From: CAVXSP01 sp963764505
GTDB lineage: Bacteria > Acidobacteriota > Vicinamibacteria > Vicinamibacterales > SCN-69-37
Assembly (NCBI GenBank): GCA_963764505.1
Contig: CAVXSP010000001.1
Coordinates: forward strand, 1,612,001-1,676,000
Reading direction: 5' to 3'
DNA: 64,000 nt
Shown: one piece after another, positions 1 through 7,670 of the stretch
Numbering within the stretch: the stretch's first letter is position 1
Layout: every line of letters begins with the position of its first letter
Position numbers and translations under genes: made by a program
Notes under the pieces: generated by a model
What the model was told of the DNA's origin: nothing
Databases searched by the model: none
What the model saw: only the letters and a program-made list of their open reading frames with translations

Positions 1-589
1 CGCCGAAGGCCACGTGAATGCGGCGGTCGGCCTCATCCAGCGTCCAGTTGACCACTCGGCCACTGATGAACGCCGAATTCGGCACCAGGATGTCGATGTT
101 GTCGGTGGTCGTCAGACGGGTTGCGCGCATGCGAATCTCGTGCACTTCACCGAACACTCCTGACTCGAGTTCGATGAAGTCGCCGACCCGGACGTGTCGT
201 TCGAACAGAATCAGCAGGCCGGCGATGAAGTTGGCCACCATGTCCTGGAGGCCGAAGCCGATGCCGATCCCGAGCGCGCCGAGCACCACGGCGACATTGG
301 TGAAGTCGACGCCGATCGTCGACAGCCCAACCGCGCCGCCGAGAGCCAGCAGGACGTAGTGCACGACGCGGTTCAGCGTGTAGAGCGCGGACCGATCGGT
401 GTCCGGCCAGTGGCGGGCGAGCCGGGTCAGCGTCGCGCGCGCGGCGCGTGACACCAGGGCTGCGATACCGAGGATCACGAAGACACGCACCACGCCGCCG
501 AACGTGATCGGTGTGTTGCCGATGGAGAAGAGTGTCGCTTCCAGGCCCGCTGTGAGTGCGGTCCAGATCGCGGTCAGGGTCTCGAGCAT
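1..589 (-). CDS. MscS-family mechanosensitive ion channel, C-terminus cut by window edge
   Basis: Translating the complement from an ATG at 589 gives 196 codons without a stop up to the window edge. The product has one or two hydrophobic helices (about residues 25-45 and 75-95), then the MscS pore signature: GALGIGIGFGLQDMVANFIAG at about residues 105-125 with small residues alternating, followed by a beta domain containing RVGDFIELES and LVPNSAFIS. These are hallmarks of the small-conductance mechanosensitive channel family, inner-membrane proteins that release solutes on hypo-osmotic shock. The N-terminus is short, so it belongs to the compact MscS class. The real C-terminus lies outside the window. 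Family call is firm; gating or ion specificity cannot be judged. Confidence 0.9.
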   Translation of the reverse strand, partial: MLETLTAIWTALTAGLEATLFSIGNTPITFGGVVRVFVILGIAALVSRAARATLTRLARHWPDTDRSALYTLNRVVHYVLLALGGAVGLSTIGVDFTNVAVVLGALGIGIGFGLQDMVANFIAGLLILFERHVRVGDFIELESGVFGEVHEIRMRATRLTTTDNIDILVPNSAFISGRVVNWTLDEADRRIHVAFG

Positions 590-977
590 GCGTGCCTCGT
601 CAGCGGCCGGCGCGCGGGGACGTCTCGCGCGGGCCGCCGCCGATGATATCGCCGCGGCCCTGCGACCGGCGCCGGCGACTCTGCGATAGCCACCCCCACG
701 TCTCGCGCGGCCTGGCGTCTCGTGTGCGCGACGCGCTCCGCTCGAGCACATTCGTTGGCGCTGGCGACGGGTACGTCGGTGTCGGCTTTCTGAGCATGCA
801 CTCCGCTTCGACGTCTCCGCCAAGGTGGATCTCTCCTCTGTGTCCGATTGCCGACACCGGGACGACCTGAGAACGGAACGTATGTCGCCTGGACGCGAGC
901 TGCCGCGACCAGCTAACGTCGATCTATCCGGCGAGGGGGGTGGCGGCCGATCGGCCGCGGTCTTGGATCTCGGATCG
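590..977. other. Intergenic stretch, no supported gene
   Basis: This region separates the divergent MscS and hydrolase genes. Open frames here are short and arginine-rich in the way that GC-rich shadows are. It must hold the promoters of both neighbours, but no convincing -35/-10 pair could be picked out. If the hydrolase starts at 882 instead of 978, the gap is about 290 bases. Confidence 0.5.
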
Positions 978-2612
978 ATGACAAGCAAGATTATCGACGG
1001 CGGCGCGACGCTCGATCGCGATGTGGCCGTTGCGATGCGCGATGGCACGCACCTCATGGTGAACGTGTTCAGGCCGGCCGGCGAGCGACCGGCGCCCGTC
1101 GTGATGTCGGTCACGCCCTATGGCAAGGATGCGATGCCCGATCGGATCGGGATGACCTTCATGCGGCTTGCTGGCGTTCGATTCGGCCGGCTGCAGTGTT
1201 CACGCTGGACGGGCTTCGAGGCGCCGGATCCGGTCTTCTGGACGGCCGCCGGATACGTGGTCGTGCAGGCCGACGTCCGGGGCATGCACAAGTCGGACGG
1301 ACACGCCGGTGTGCTGACCGATCAGGACGCCAAGGACTACTACGATCTGATCGAATGGGCCGCGCGCCAGCCATGGGCGTCGGGCGCGGTGGGGCTCATC
1401 GGCGTCTCGTACCTGTGCATGTCGCAGTGGCGAGTCGCGGCGCTCCGTCCTCCCGCGCTCAAGGCAATCATCCCGTGGGAGGGCGTCACCGATCTGCTTC
1501 GCGAGTTCGCCTACCAGGACGGCATTCCAGAAACGGGCTTCGTCAGCACGTGGTGGCGTTTCCGCATGAAGCGAGGCCGGAACCGGCGGTTCCGCATGGC
1601 CGAGGACTTTCCCGACGAACGCGACGCGCATCCGTTCGACGACGCCTTCTGGGCGGACAAGCGGCCCGACCTCGGGGCGATCGACGTCCCGGCCCTCGTG
1701 TGTGCGAGTTGGTCCGATCACGGCCTCCACACGCGTGGCTCGCTGGAGGGGTACGAGCGAATCCCGTCGAACGAGAAATGGCTGTTTACGCACGGCCGTC
1801 GAAAATGGGAGACCTTCTACAGTCCGGAGGCGCGTGAGCTCCAGCGACGTTTCTTCGATCGGTATCTGAACGGCCACGCCAACCAGTGGGAACGAACGCC
1901 ACGCGTGCGCCTGGAGATCCGGGCGACCCGGGACGAGTCCAGGGTCCGGGCGGAGGCGCAGTGGCCGCTGAAGTCGGTGCGCTATGAGCCATGGTATCTG
2001 GACGCAACGACGCGGCGTCTGGTCCTCGAGCAGTGTCCGGACGAAGCTGCGGCGAGCTACGAACCCGCTCGCAGACGATCGAAGGGCCGGGCGCGCTTCG
2101 TACGTCGCTTCGAACGTGAGACGGAGTTGACGGGATCGATGACGCTGAAGATCTGGGTCTCGACTTCGGAAGGCGACGACCTCGATCTCTTCGTCGTTCT
2201 TCGCAAATGGAATGCTGCGCGCCGCGAGGTTCGATTCTACGGCTACAACGGATTCGACAAGGACGGCGTGGCGAAGGGCTGGCTGCGCGTGTCGCACCGC
2301 GAGCTGGATGCCACGCGAAGCCGTCCGGGTCGTCCCTGGCACGCACATCGGCAGCACCAGCCAGTGCAGCCAGACGAGATCGTGGCGGTCGAGATCGAGA
2401 TCCTGGCGTCGGGCACGCTGTTCGAGGCAGGCTCCAGCCTTTCGGTCGACGTCCTCGGTCATGATGCGGATCGCTATCCAGCCTTTCGCCACGGCCGCAC
2501 GGTCAACCGCGGTACGCACACGATTCACACCGGGGGGCGATTCGATTCCCACCTCCTGGCGCCGGTCGTGCGCCGATGCGTGACGCAGTCGACCGCGACC
2601 CAGGAGGCCTGA
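978..2612 (+). CDS. CocE/NonD family alpha/beta hydrolase (X-Pro dipeptidyl-peptidase type)
   Basis: 544-residue predicted hydrolase. The N-terminal half opens with RDVAVAMRDGTHL, typical of the S15/CocE family, and has the nucleophile elbow GVSYLCMSQW with Ser at about 144. An Asp/His pair is likely in SWSDHG and THGRRKW. The last ~200 residues form a jelly-roll PepX_C-like domain. Such enzymes cleave ester or amide bonds; the substrate cannot be told. The frame is open from a GTG at 825, and ATG 882 is another possible start; 978 is preferred because homology-like sequence begins there and the upstream part is Gly/Arg-rich. No signal peptide is seen. The next gene begins 62 bases downstream on the same strand. 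Confidence 0.8.
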   Translation: MTSKIIDGGATLDRDVAVAMRDGTHLMVNVFRPAGERPAPVVMSVTPYGKDAMPDRIGMTFMRLAGVRFGRLQCSRWTGFEAPDPVFWTAAGYVVVQADVRGMHKSDGHAGVLTDQDAKDYYDLIEWAARQPWASGAVGLIGVSYLCMSQWRVAALRPPALKAIIPWEGVTDLLREFAYQDGIPETGFVSTWWRFRMKRGRNRRFRMAEDFPDERDAHPFDDAFWADKRPDLGAIDVPALVCASWSDHGLHTRGSLEGYERIPSNEKWLFTHGRRKWETFYSPEARELQRRFFDRYLNGHANQWERTPRVRLEIRATRDESRVRAEAQWPLKSVRYEPWYLDATTRRLVLEQCPDEAAASYEPARRRSKGRARFVRRFERETELTGSMTLKIWVSTSEGDDLDLFVVLRKWNAARREVRFYGYNGFDKDGVAKGWLRVSHRELDATRSRPGRPWHAHRQHQPVQPDEIVAVEIEILASGTLFEAGSSLSVDVLGHDADRYPAFRHGRTVNRGTHTIHTGGRFDSHLLAPVVRRCVTQSTATQEA

Positions 2613-2674
2613 CGGACCGCAGGATCGCCGACGGCGCGATCCGGCGCAGCGCATCTGAACAGCGAGGTGGCAGA

Positions 2675-3991
2675 GTGCGTATCGTCGTGCTGGGCGGTGG
2701 ATTCGGTGGCGCGACCACGGCGCGTCACCTCGAGCGGTGCTTGCGTGGGCACCCGGGCGTCGAGATCACGCTCGTGAGTCGCGAGAACTTCTTCGTGGTC
2801 ACGCCCCTTCTGTTCGAGGCCTGCTCGGGAAGGCTGGAGCTCCGGCACTGCGCGCAGCCCATCCGTGCCGTCCTCCGACGGGCGCGCTTTGTCGAGGCGA
2901 CCGTCGAGAGCGTCGACGTTCAGCGCCAGATCGTTCGGGCCGTCGCCGCCGGGGGAGGCGAGTGCGACCTGCCGTACGACCATCTCGTCGTCGCGCTCGG
3001 CGCGTCGACCAACGAGGCGCTGATTCCCGGCTCGTCGAACGCGTTCACGTTCAAGACGATGGCGGATGCCCTGGTGCTGAGAAATCATCTGATCGAACAA
3101 TTCGAACGTGCCGATGCGACGTCCGACCCGGCAACGCGGCGAGGTTGCCTCACGGTCGTCGTGATCGGCGGCGGCCTCGTCGGCATCGAGCTGTTGGGGG
3201 AGCTCACGGCATTCGCGGACGACGTGCTGCGCTTCTATCCCCGCGTTCGACGCGACGAGGTGCGCTTCCGGCTGTTCGAGGCCGGCGCACGCGTCCTGCC
3301 CGAGATCGACGCAAAGCTGGCGGACGTGGCGGCGCGCGTGCTCCGGCAGCGCGGCGCCGACCTCCGTGTGTCGACGCCAGTCCACAGGATCGAGGGCGAT
3401 CGTGTGCGCATCGCGACCGAGATCATCGATGCGGGCACGACAGTGCTGGCGGCGGGCATCGTGCCGAGCGTCGTCGCTGCGGCGATTCCCGTCCTGCACG
3501 ATGAGCGCGGCCGAATCGCCGTCGAGGGAACGATGCGGAGCCGGAGCCACACGCACGTATGGGCGCTGGGTGACTGCGCCGCGATTCCGGGACCGGACGG
3601 CCGCATGTATCCGGCCCTCGCGCAGCATACCGTTCGCGAAGCGCGACACCTCGCACGCAACATCCAGGCAGTGATCGAGGAGCGCGTTCCGACGCCGTTC
3701 GTGTTCCACCCGCTGGGAACGATGGCCTCGCTCGGACACACGCGCGGCGTTGCGCTCGTGGGCGGCGTGCGCCTGACGGGTTTCGTGGCCTGGTGGATCC
3801 GGCGGACGTATTACCTGTTCCAGATGCCCCGCTGGGACCGGCGCCTGCGCATCGTCCTCGATTGGACGGTGAGCGTGTTCTTTCGACCGGACATCACGAA
3901 GGTCGAGTTGCGCGTCGAGCGGGAACAGGTGCGGCGGACGCGGGCGATGGCCGCCGCCGTCGCTGGAGCCGGTGATGACGGGCACGAATGA
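2675..3991 (+). CDS. FAD-dependent pyridine-nucleotide oxidoreductase, NDH-2-like
   Basis: 438-residue flavoprotein. It has a GxGxxG-type FAD site at the extreme N-terminus (VVLGGGFGG), a second nucleotide fold VVIGGGLVGIEL at about residue 162 for NAD(P)H, and the late FAD motif WALGDCAAI at about 298. The order matches type II NADH dehydrogenases and related quinone reductases, single-subunit enzymes that pass electrons from NADH to quinone without pumping protons. The C-terminus is basic and hydrophobic, fitting peripheral membrane attachment. The frame is open from 2576, but GTG 2675 is preferred: it follows a GAGGTGG-like ribosome site and places the FAD motif at the usual distance. The next gene overlaps by 20 bases. 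Exact electron acceptor is inferred, not shown. Confidence 0.8.
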   Translation: MRIVVLGGGFGGATTARHLERCLRGHPGVEITLVSRENFFVVTPLLFEACSGRLELRHCAQPIRAVLRRARFVEATVESVDVQRQIVRAVAAGGGECDLPYDHLVVALGASTNEALIPGSSNAFTFKTMADALVLRNHLIEQFERADATSDPATRRGCLTVVVIGGGLVGIELLGELTAFADDVLRFYPRVRRDEVRFRLFEAGARVLPEIDAKLADVAARVLRQRGADLRVSTPVHRIEGDRVRIATEIIDAGTTVLAAGIVPSVVAAAIPVLHDERGRIAVEGTMRSRSHTHVWALGDCAAIPGPDGRMYPALAQHTVREARHLARNIQAVIEERVPTPFVFHPLGTMASLGHTRGVALVGGVRLTGFVAWWIRRTYYLFQMPRWDRRLRIVLDWTVSVFFRPDITKVELRVEREQVRRTRAMAAAVAGAGDDGHE

Positions 3992-4748
3992 CGAAGAGGC
4001 CCTCCTCGGTCGGCTGAACGCCGGAACGCTGACCTGGCGCGGCCCGGCGCTGATGCTGTGTGCACGCTCGGCCTGTGCGGTCGCGGCCCAAGCTGTCGTC
4101 GCGGCCATCTTCGCCTTGCGGTCGTCACCCACGCCATGGCACGACGCTGAACCATGGCTACCGGTCTACGGAACCGCGATCGACGCCGGCTGTCTCGCCC
4201 TCCTGTGGCGGCTCACGCGCCGGGAAGGCATCGGCCTGTTCGATCTGCTGGGCTTCGCTCGAGTGCGCTTGGCTTCCGATGTGGTGCTCGGCGTTGCGCT
4301 CATCCCGGTGAGCCTCGCCCTCATTCTCGGGGGCATCTACGCGACCGGCTGGCTTCTGTACGGGACGCTCACGCCGCCGTATCTCTTTGCGCCGCTGCCG
4401 TTGGCCGCCGCGCTCTATGGCGTGCTGGTCTGGCCGTTCGTGTGGGGGCTGACCGAGCAGATGACCTACAACGGCTATCTGGTGCCGCGCTTCCAGGTCC
4501 TCTACCGAAGCACCGGCCGGGCGGTCGCGCTCGTCGCGTTCGTCTGGTCGTTCCAGCATGTCGTGATGCCGTTGACCTTCGATACGAAGTACATGGTCTT
4601 CCGGCTGCTGTCGCCGGTGCCGTTCTCCGTGTTCCAGACGATCCTGTATCTGCGGCTCCGCCGGGTCCTCCCGTTCGCGATCGCGCACGCGTTGATGGAT
4701 GGCGCGAGCGTGCTGATCGGCGTGCTCCTTCCGCAATTGCGGGCGTGA
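3972..4748 (+). CDS. CPBP-type intramembrane protease-like membrane protein
   Basis: 258-residue protein with about seven hydrophobic segments. The three conserved spots of the CPBP (Abi/CAAX-like) family are recognisable but altered: EQM...VPR at about 155 instead of the usual EE pair, WSFQH in place of FxxxH, and HALMD near the end. Canonical members are glutamate proteases of the inner membrane. The second glutamate being Gln makes activity uncertain. Start can be GTG 3972 or ATG 3975, both inside the end of the upstream flavoprotein gene, suggesting translational coupling. The stop lies just before a long palindrome. Confidence 0.65.
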   Translation: MMTGTNDEEALLGRLNAGTLTWRGPALMLCARSACAVAAQAVVAAIFALRSSPTPWHDAEPWLPVYGTAIDAGCLALLWRLTRREGIGLFDLLGFARVRLASDVVLGVALIPVSLALILGGIYATGWLLYGTLTPPYLFAPLPLAAALYGVLVWPFVWGLTEQMTYNGYLVPRFQVLYRSTGRAVALVAFVWSFQHVVMPLTFDTKYMVFRLLSPVPFSVFQTILYLRLRRVLPFAIAHALMDGASVLIGVLLPQLRA

Positions 4749-4750
4749 CG

Positions 4751-4879
4751 GCTAGCGCGGTTTCGGGAATCGTGTAGTGCGCTGTTGGCCCTCACTCGCG
4801 GTCTCGCGCGCCACCAAAGCGGCGCGCTGCTCGAATTCGGGCCTACAGCCCACTACACGATTCCCGAAACCGCGCTAGC
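4751..4879. repeat. 129-bp palindromic element with perfect 29-bp arms
   Basis: Bases 4751-4779 are the exact reverse complement of 4851-4879. Inside, a second stem pairs 4806-4812 with 4821-4827 around an 8-base loop, and the parts in between pair imperfectly, so the element can fold into one long hairpin. It fills the whole space between two convergent genes, starting 2 bases after one stop codon and covering the stop codon of the other. It could be a bidirectional terminator or a small palindromic mobile element (MITE or REP-like). Confidence 0.85.
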
Positions 4880-5336
4880 GGCACGTGACGTTGTTGCGAT
4901 CGATGCTGTTGCCGAGGATCGCGCCGCCCGCCGCGCCGAGGATCGTGCCCAGCGTCTTCGAGTCGCCTGGCGCGATCACGTGGCCGAGTACGCCGCCGGC
5001 GATCCCGCCGATGATCAGCCCGGTCGTCCCGTCGCCGCGCCGGCAATAGAAGCGCCCGTCGGTGCCGCGATAGATGCGGGCGTTTCGCCCGAGCCGACGA
5101 GCGCGATACCGCGCGTCGTCGCGGTAGTAGTACCGCGCCGCGTCGTAGCGACGCTGTCCGGGCTCGGGGTGGTTGTAGTCGTACCTGCGCCACTCGGGTC
5201 TCGGCCGTCGGTGCCCGTCCTCGCGCTGCTCCTGGCGATCCGGATGCCGGCGCCCCTGCGCGGCCGTCGAGACCGGCGACGCGCCCATCGCGCCAGTGAG
5301 CAGCATTGCTGCGAGCGCCGTCGTGATTCGATGCAC
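4875..5336 (-). CDS. Secreted glycine-zipper 2TM protein
   Basis: 153 residues: signal peptide (about 1-26, ending STAAQ), a long Arg/Tyr/Asp-rich middle (30-95) likely disordered, then YRGTDGRFYCRRGDGTTG and a glycine-zipper hairpin (GLIIGGIAGGVLGHVI and LGAAGGAILGNSI). This architecture is common in envelope proteins of unknown role; the Cys pair near the C-terminal half may form a disulfide. Its stop codon lies within the right arm of the palindromic element. Family resemblance is good, function unknown. Confidence 0.75.
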   Translation of the reverse strand: MHRITTALAAMLLTGAMGASPVSTAAQGRRHPDRQEQREDGHRRPRPEWRRYDYNHPEPGQRRYDAARYYYRDDARYRARRLGRNARIYRGTDGRFYCRRGDGTTGLIIGGIAGGVLGHVIAPGDSKTLGTILGAAGGAILGNSIDRNNVTCR

Positions 5337-5480
5337 GTGATGCTCCTTCTCCGGCCTTTGGTGGCCGCATAGTTACGGTGCAATGACCGTACCTGGCGAC
5401 GGCACCGTGGCTCGGTCACTTCGCGAAGCTCCGTGCCGAGTTCGAACCACCCATGAGACCAGCGTGACGATCCATTCCGT

Positions 5481-5500
5481 GTAATACGTACTCGTATTAC
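5481..5500. promoter_or_regulatory. Palindromic operator of the RHH/PIN pair
   Basis: Perfect inverted repeat GTAATACG-TACT-CGTATTAC, 9 bases before the antitoxin ATG, in an otherwise GC-rich area. Ribbon-helix-helix antitoxins commonly bind such a site and repress their own operon. The AT-rich half-sites may also contain the -10 element. Confidence 0.7.
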
Positions 5501-5509
5501 AATGACAGA

Positions 5510-5782
5510 ATGGCCCTGACCGTTCGACTCGCGCCGAAGACCGAGCGCCTGCTGGATACGCTGGCCCGGCGTCGCCGGCTGTCGCGTTCCGACGTGGTCC
5601 GCGAGGCGCTCGCCGAATACGGCGCCAAGGGGAGAGCCGCCCAGCCAGAGGCGACGGCGTACGACGCCTGGGAGGACGTCCTCGGCGTCGTGGAGCTGAG
5701 CGTCCGCGATCCTGCGCGGACGACGGGAGAGCAGTTCGCCGGCATCGTTCAGGGCAAGGCTCGTGGCCGGCGTCCTCGTTGA
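5510..5782 (+). CDS. Ribbon-helix-helix (CopG-like) antitoxin
   Basis: 90 residues. The N-terminus MALTVRLAPKTERLLDTLA followed by RLSRSDVVREALAEY is a standard ribbon-helix-helix: one strand and two helices forming a dimeric DNA-binding unit. The remaining ~45 residues should wrap the toxin. It overlaps the PIN gene by 20 bases and sits right behind a palindromic operator, so it most likely represses the pair and neutralises the toxin. Pairing follows the VapBC logic; family name within type II antitoxins is not assigned. Confidence 0.8.
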   Translation: MALTVRLAPKTERLLDTLARRRRLSRSDVVREALAEYGAKGRAAQPEATAYDAWEDVLGVVELSVRDPARTTGEQFAGIVQGKARGRRPR

Positions 5783-6269
5783 TGCCGGAGCGCTCGTGGC
5801 GCTCCTCGACCGGGCCGACCCGGCTCATGGCCTGTGCGTTGACGCGCTCAAGACGCTCCGTGGGCCGCTCGTCACCGTCTGGCCGGCGTTCACCGAAGCG
5901 ATGTATCTCCTGCGGAGCTCGTGGCGGGCACAGAAGGCGCTGTGGAGCCGCCTGGAAACGGACGCCCTGGCCCTGGCGGCGCTCGATGAGGCGGATGCGC
6001 CCCGCATGCGGGAGCTGATGGAGAAGTACCGCGATCTCCCAATGGATCTCGCGGATGCCGCGCTCGTCCGGGTCGCCGAGCGCGAGTCGCTCTTTTGCGT
6101 TCTCACCCTCGATCGAACGCACTTCAACGTGTATCGGGCGGGACGCCGGCGGCGTTTCTCAATCGTCAGCGACTGTACCGGAACTCGAGCACAGCGCCGG
6201 GATTCGCGAACGTGCCGACCTTCCGGCCCTCCGGGTTCACCGTCTGACCGAACCCGTCGTTGTCCGTGA
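5763..6269 (+). CDS. PIN-domain ribonuclease toxin (VapC-like)
   Basis: GTG start inside the antitoxin gene. The acidic PIN residues are all visible: Asp7 (VLVDAGAL), Glu45 (FTEAMYLL), Asp95/Asp98 (PMDLADAALV) and Asp117 (LTLDRTHF), so it should be an active Mg-dependent RNase, probably cutting tRNA or rRNA as in VapC. The conserved domain ends near residue 135 (RFSIV). The remaining ~33 residues are read antisense over the 3' end of the glucose dehydrogenase gene and look low in information, suggesting that the natural stop has been lost. Confidence 0.8.
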   Translation: MAGVLVDAGALVALLDRADPAHGLCVDALKTLRGPLVTVWPAFTEAMYLLRSSWRAQKALWSRLETDALALAALDEADAPRMRELMEKYRDLPMDLADAALVRVAERESLFCVLTLDRTHFNVYRAGRRRRFSIVSDCTGTRAQRRDSRTCRPSGPPGSPSDRTRRCP

Positions 6270-7530
6270 CGACGTAGAACGTGCGGCCGTCCGGGGCGGT
6301 CGTGAGATCGCGATACCGATTGGCGGACCGGAAGAGCTCTTCGTTGTCCCCGACCGCCGTGCGGCCGTCCGCGCTGAGCTTCACTCGATACACGCGTCCC
6401 ATCGTCATGCCCGGCTGCAGGATCGACGTCGCCCAGCCCGGGATCGCGGACGACGAGTACACCTCCAGGCCGCCGGCGGCGATGGTCGTGCCGCCGGACG
6501 TCTTCACGTCCCAGCCGGCTGGCGCCGTGAAGAATGTGCGGATCGGCGGCGTGAACGCGCCGTTCCATTGCGACTCGCGCTGCCGCGGCACGGAGGGCGG
6601 TGGCGCGAACTGGTCGAACTTCAGCGACGCACACGGCGGATCGGTCGAGGCCGACCAGTTCGCGTACACGTAGCTGCGATCGTCCTTGTATCCAGCGATG
6701 TGCGGCCAGCCGTAGTTGGCGCCCGCGACGATCAGATTCAGCTCGTCGTCCGTGTCGGGCCCATGCTCCGATTCGTACAAGAGGCCGTGCGGGCCGAACT
6801 GCAGTCCCTGCGGGTTGCGGTGGCCGTAAGAGTACACGTGGCTGCGCACGCCGTTGATCGGGGGATTGTCGTCGGGAATGCTGCCGTCCAGGTTCATCCG
6901 CAGGATCTTGCCGCCGTAGGTGGACCAGTCGCGCGCCGCGACCTGCGCCGCGGTCGGCAAGAGCTGCGCCGAGCTCGGCAGGCAGTAGTTCGAGAGCCAG
7001 CCGGCGCCATGATCGCCGCGCGAGAGGTACAGCTTGCGATCCGGACCGACGATCAACCGGCCGCCGGCGTGATCGGTGCCGGCGGGCAGATTGGTGAGGA
7101 CGTCGGTGGGCGCCGTCAGCCGCTGTGACGCCGAGTCGTAGGTGTACCGCCGCACCTTCAGCCGCCGGGTCATCCCCGGGCCGGGATCGCTGTCGTACGT
7201 GTACGCGACGTAGACGTAGTCGGCGCCGACGCCCTTCAGGAGATCGGGATGCAGGGCCAGGCCGAGCAGGCCCTCGTGCCAGGTCGTGCCGGGGTCGTAG
7301 CTTTCGTCGATGCTCGCCGCCGGCGTGATGGCGCCCGAGGCCGGATCGACGCGCACCACGCGCCGCGCCGTCCGCTCGGACACCCACAGCTTGCCGTCCG
7401 GACCCCAGACGATCTCCCAGGGCGAAGAGAGTCCGCTGGCGACGACCCGCATGGTGAATGGCGTCTGAGCGGTGCCCGCGGCTTGCGCCAGCAGGACGAC
7501 GAGGGCGGGGAGGGCGGCGAGGGCGCGCAT
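6166..7530 (-). CDS. Soluble PQQ-dependent aldose (glucose/sorbosone) dehydrogenase
   Basis: 454 residues with a signal peptide (1-21, ending GTAQ) and a six-bladed beta-propeller. Conserved GSDH motifs are present: SSPWEIVWGPDGKLWV, GTDHAGGRL (catalytic His region), SYGHRNPQGLQFGP, ESEHGPDTDDELN and GANYGWP. The family oxidises aldose sugars in the periplasm, passing electrons to quinone or cytochrome c. No haem motif is present, so it needs a separate acceptor. Its last ~100 bases are overlapped by the convergent PIN gene. No PQQ synthesis genes are in the window. Confidence 0.88.
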   Translation of the reverse strand: MRALAALPALVVLLAQAAGTAQTPFTMRVVASGLSSPWEIVWGPDGKLWVSERTARRVVRVDPASGAITPAASIDESYDPGTTWHEGLLGLALHPDLLKGVGADYVYVAYTYDSDPGPGMTRRLKVRRYTYDSASQRLTAPTDVLTNLPAGTDHAGGRLIVGPDRKLYLSRGDHGAGWLSNYCLPSSAQLLPTAAQVAARDWSTYGGKILRMNLDGSIPDDNPPINGVRSHVYSYGHRNPQGLQFGPHGLLYESEHGPDTDDELNLIVAGANYGWPHIAGYKDDRSYVYANWSASTDPPCASLKFDQFAPPPSVPRQRESQWNGAFTPPIRTFFTAPAGWDVKTSGGTTIAAGGLEVYSSSAIPGWATSILQPGMTMGRVYRVKLSADGRTAVGDNEELFRSANRYRDLTTAPDGRTFYVVTDNDGFGQTVNPEGRKVGTFANPGAVLEFRYSR

Positions 7531-7670
7531 GATGAGGCCATCCTAACGCAGGGTGATCCATAGGACCGCCTTACGGGCTCCGTCGCGACACACGCACCGA
7601 ATGGCAGGTGGGATTCGGGCTTGTGAGATCCACGACCCCGCTGCAGAATGAGGCTCTCAGGAGGAGACCT

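Noticed and set aside
574..857. Open frames on both strands between the MscS and hydrolase genes
   Set aside because: Arginine-rich, mutually antisense, no ribosome sites; they look like GC-rich shadows.
2228..2245. GGTTCGATTC-like sequence resembling a tRNA T-arm
   Set aside because: Inside the hydrolase coding region with no acceptor or anticodon stems around it.
1200..2654. Long minus-strand open frame of 484 codons opposite the CocE hydrolase
   Set aside because: Antisense to a well-supported gene, with no recognisable domain; a third-position GC shadow.
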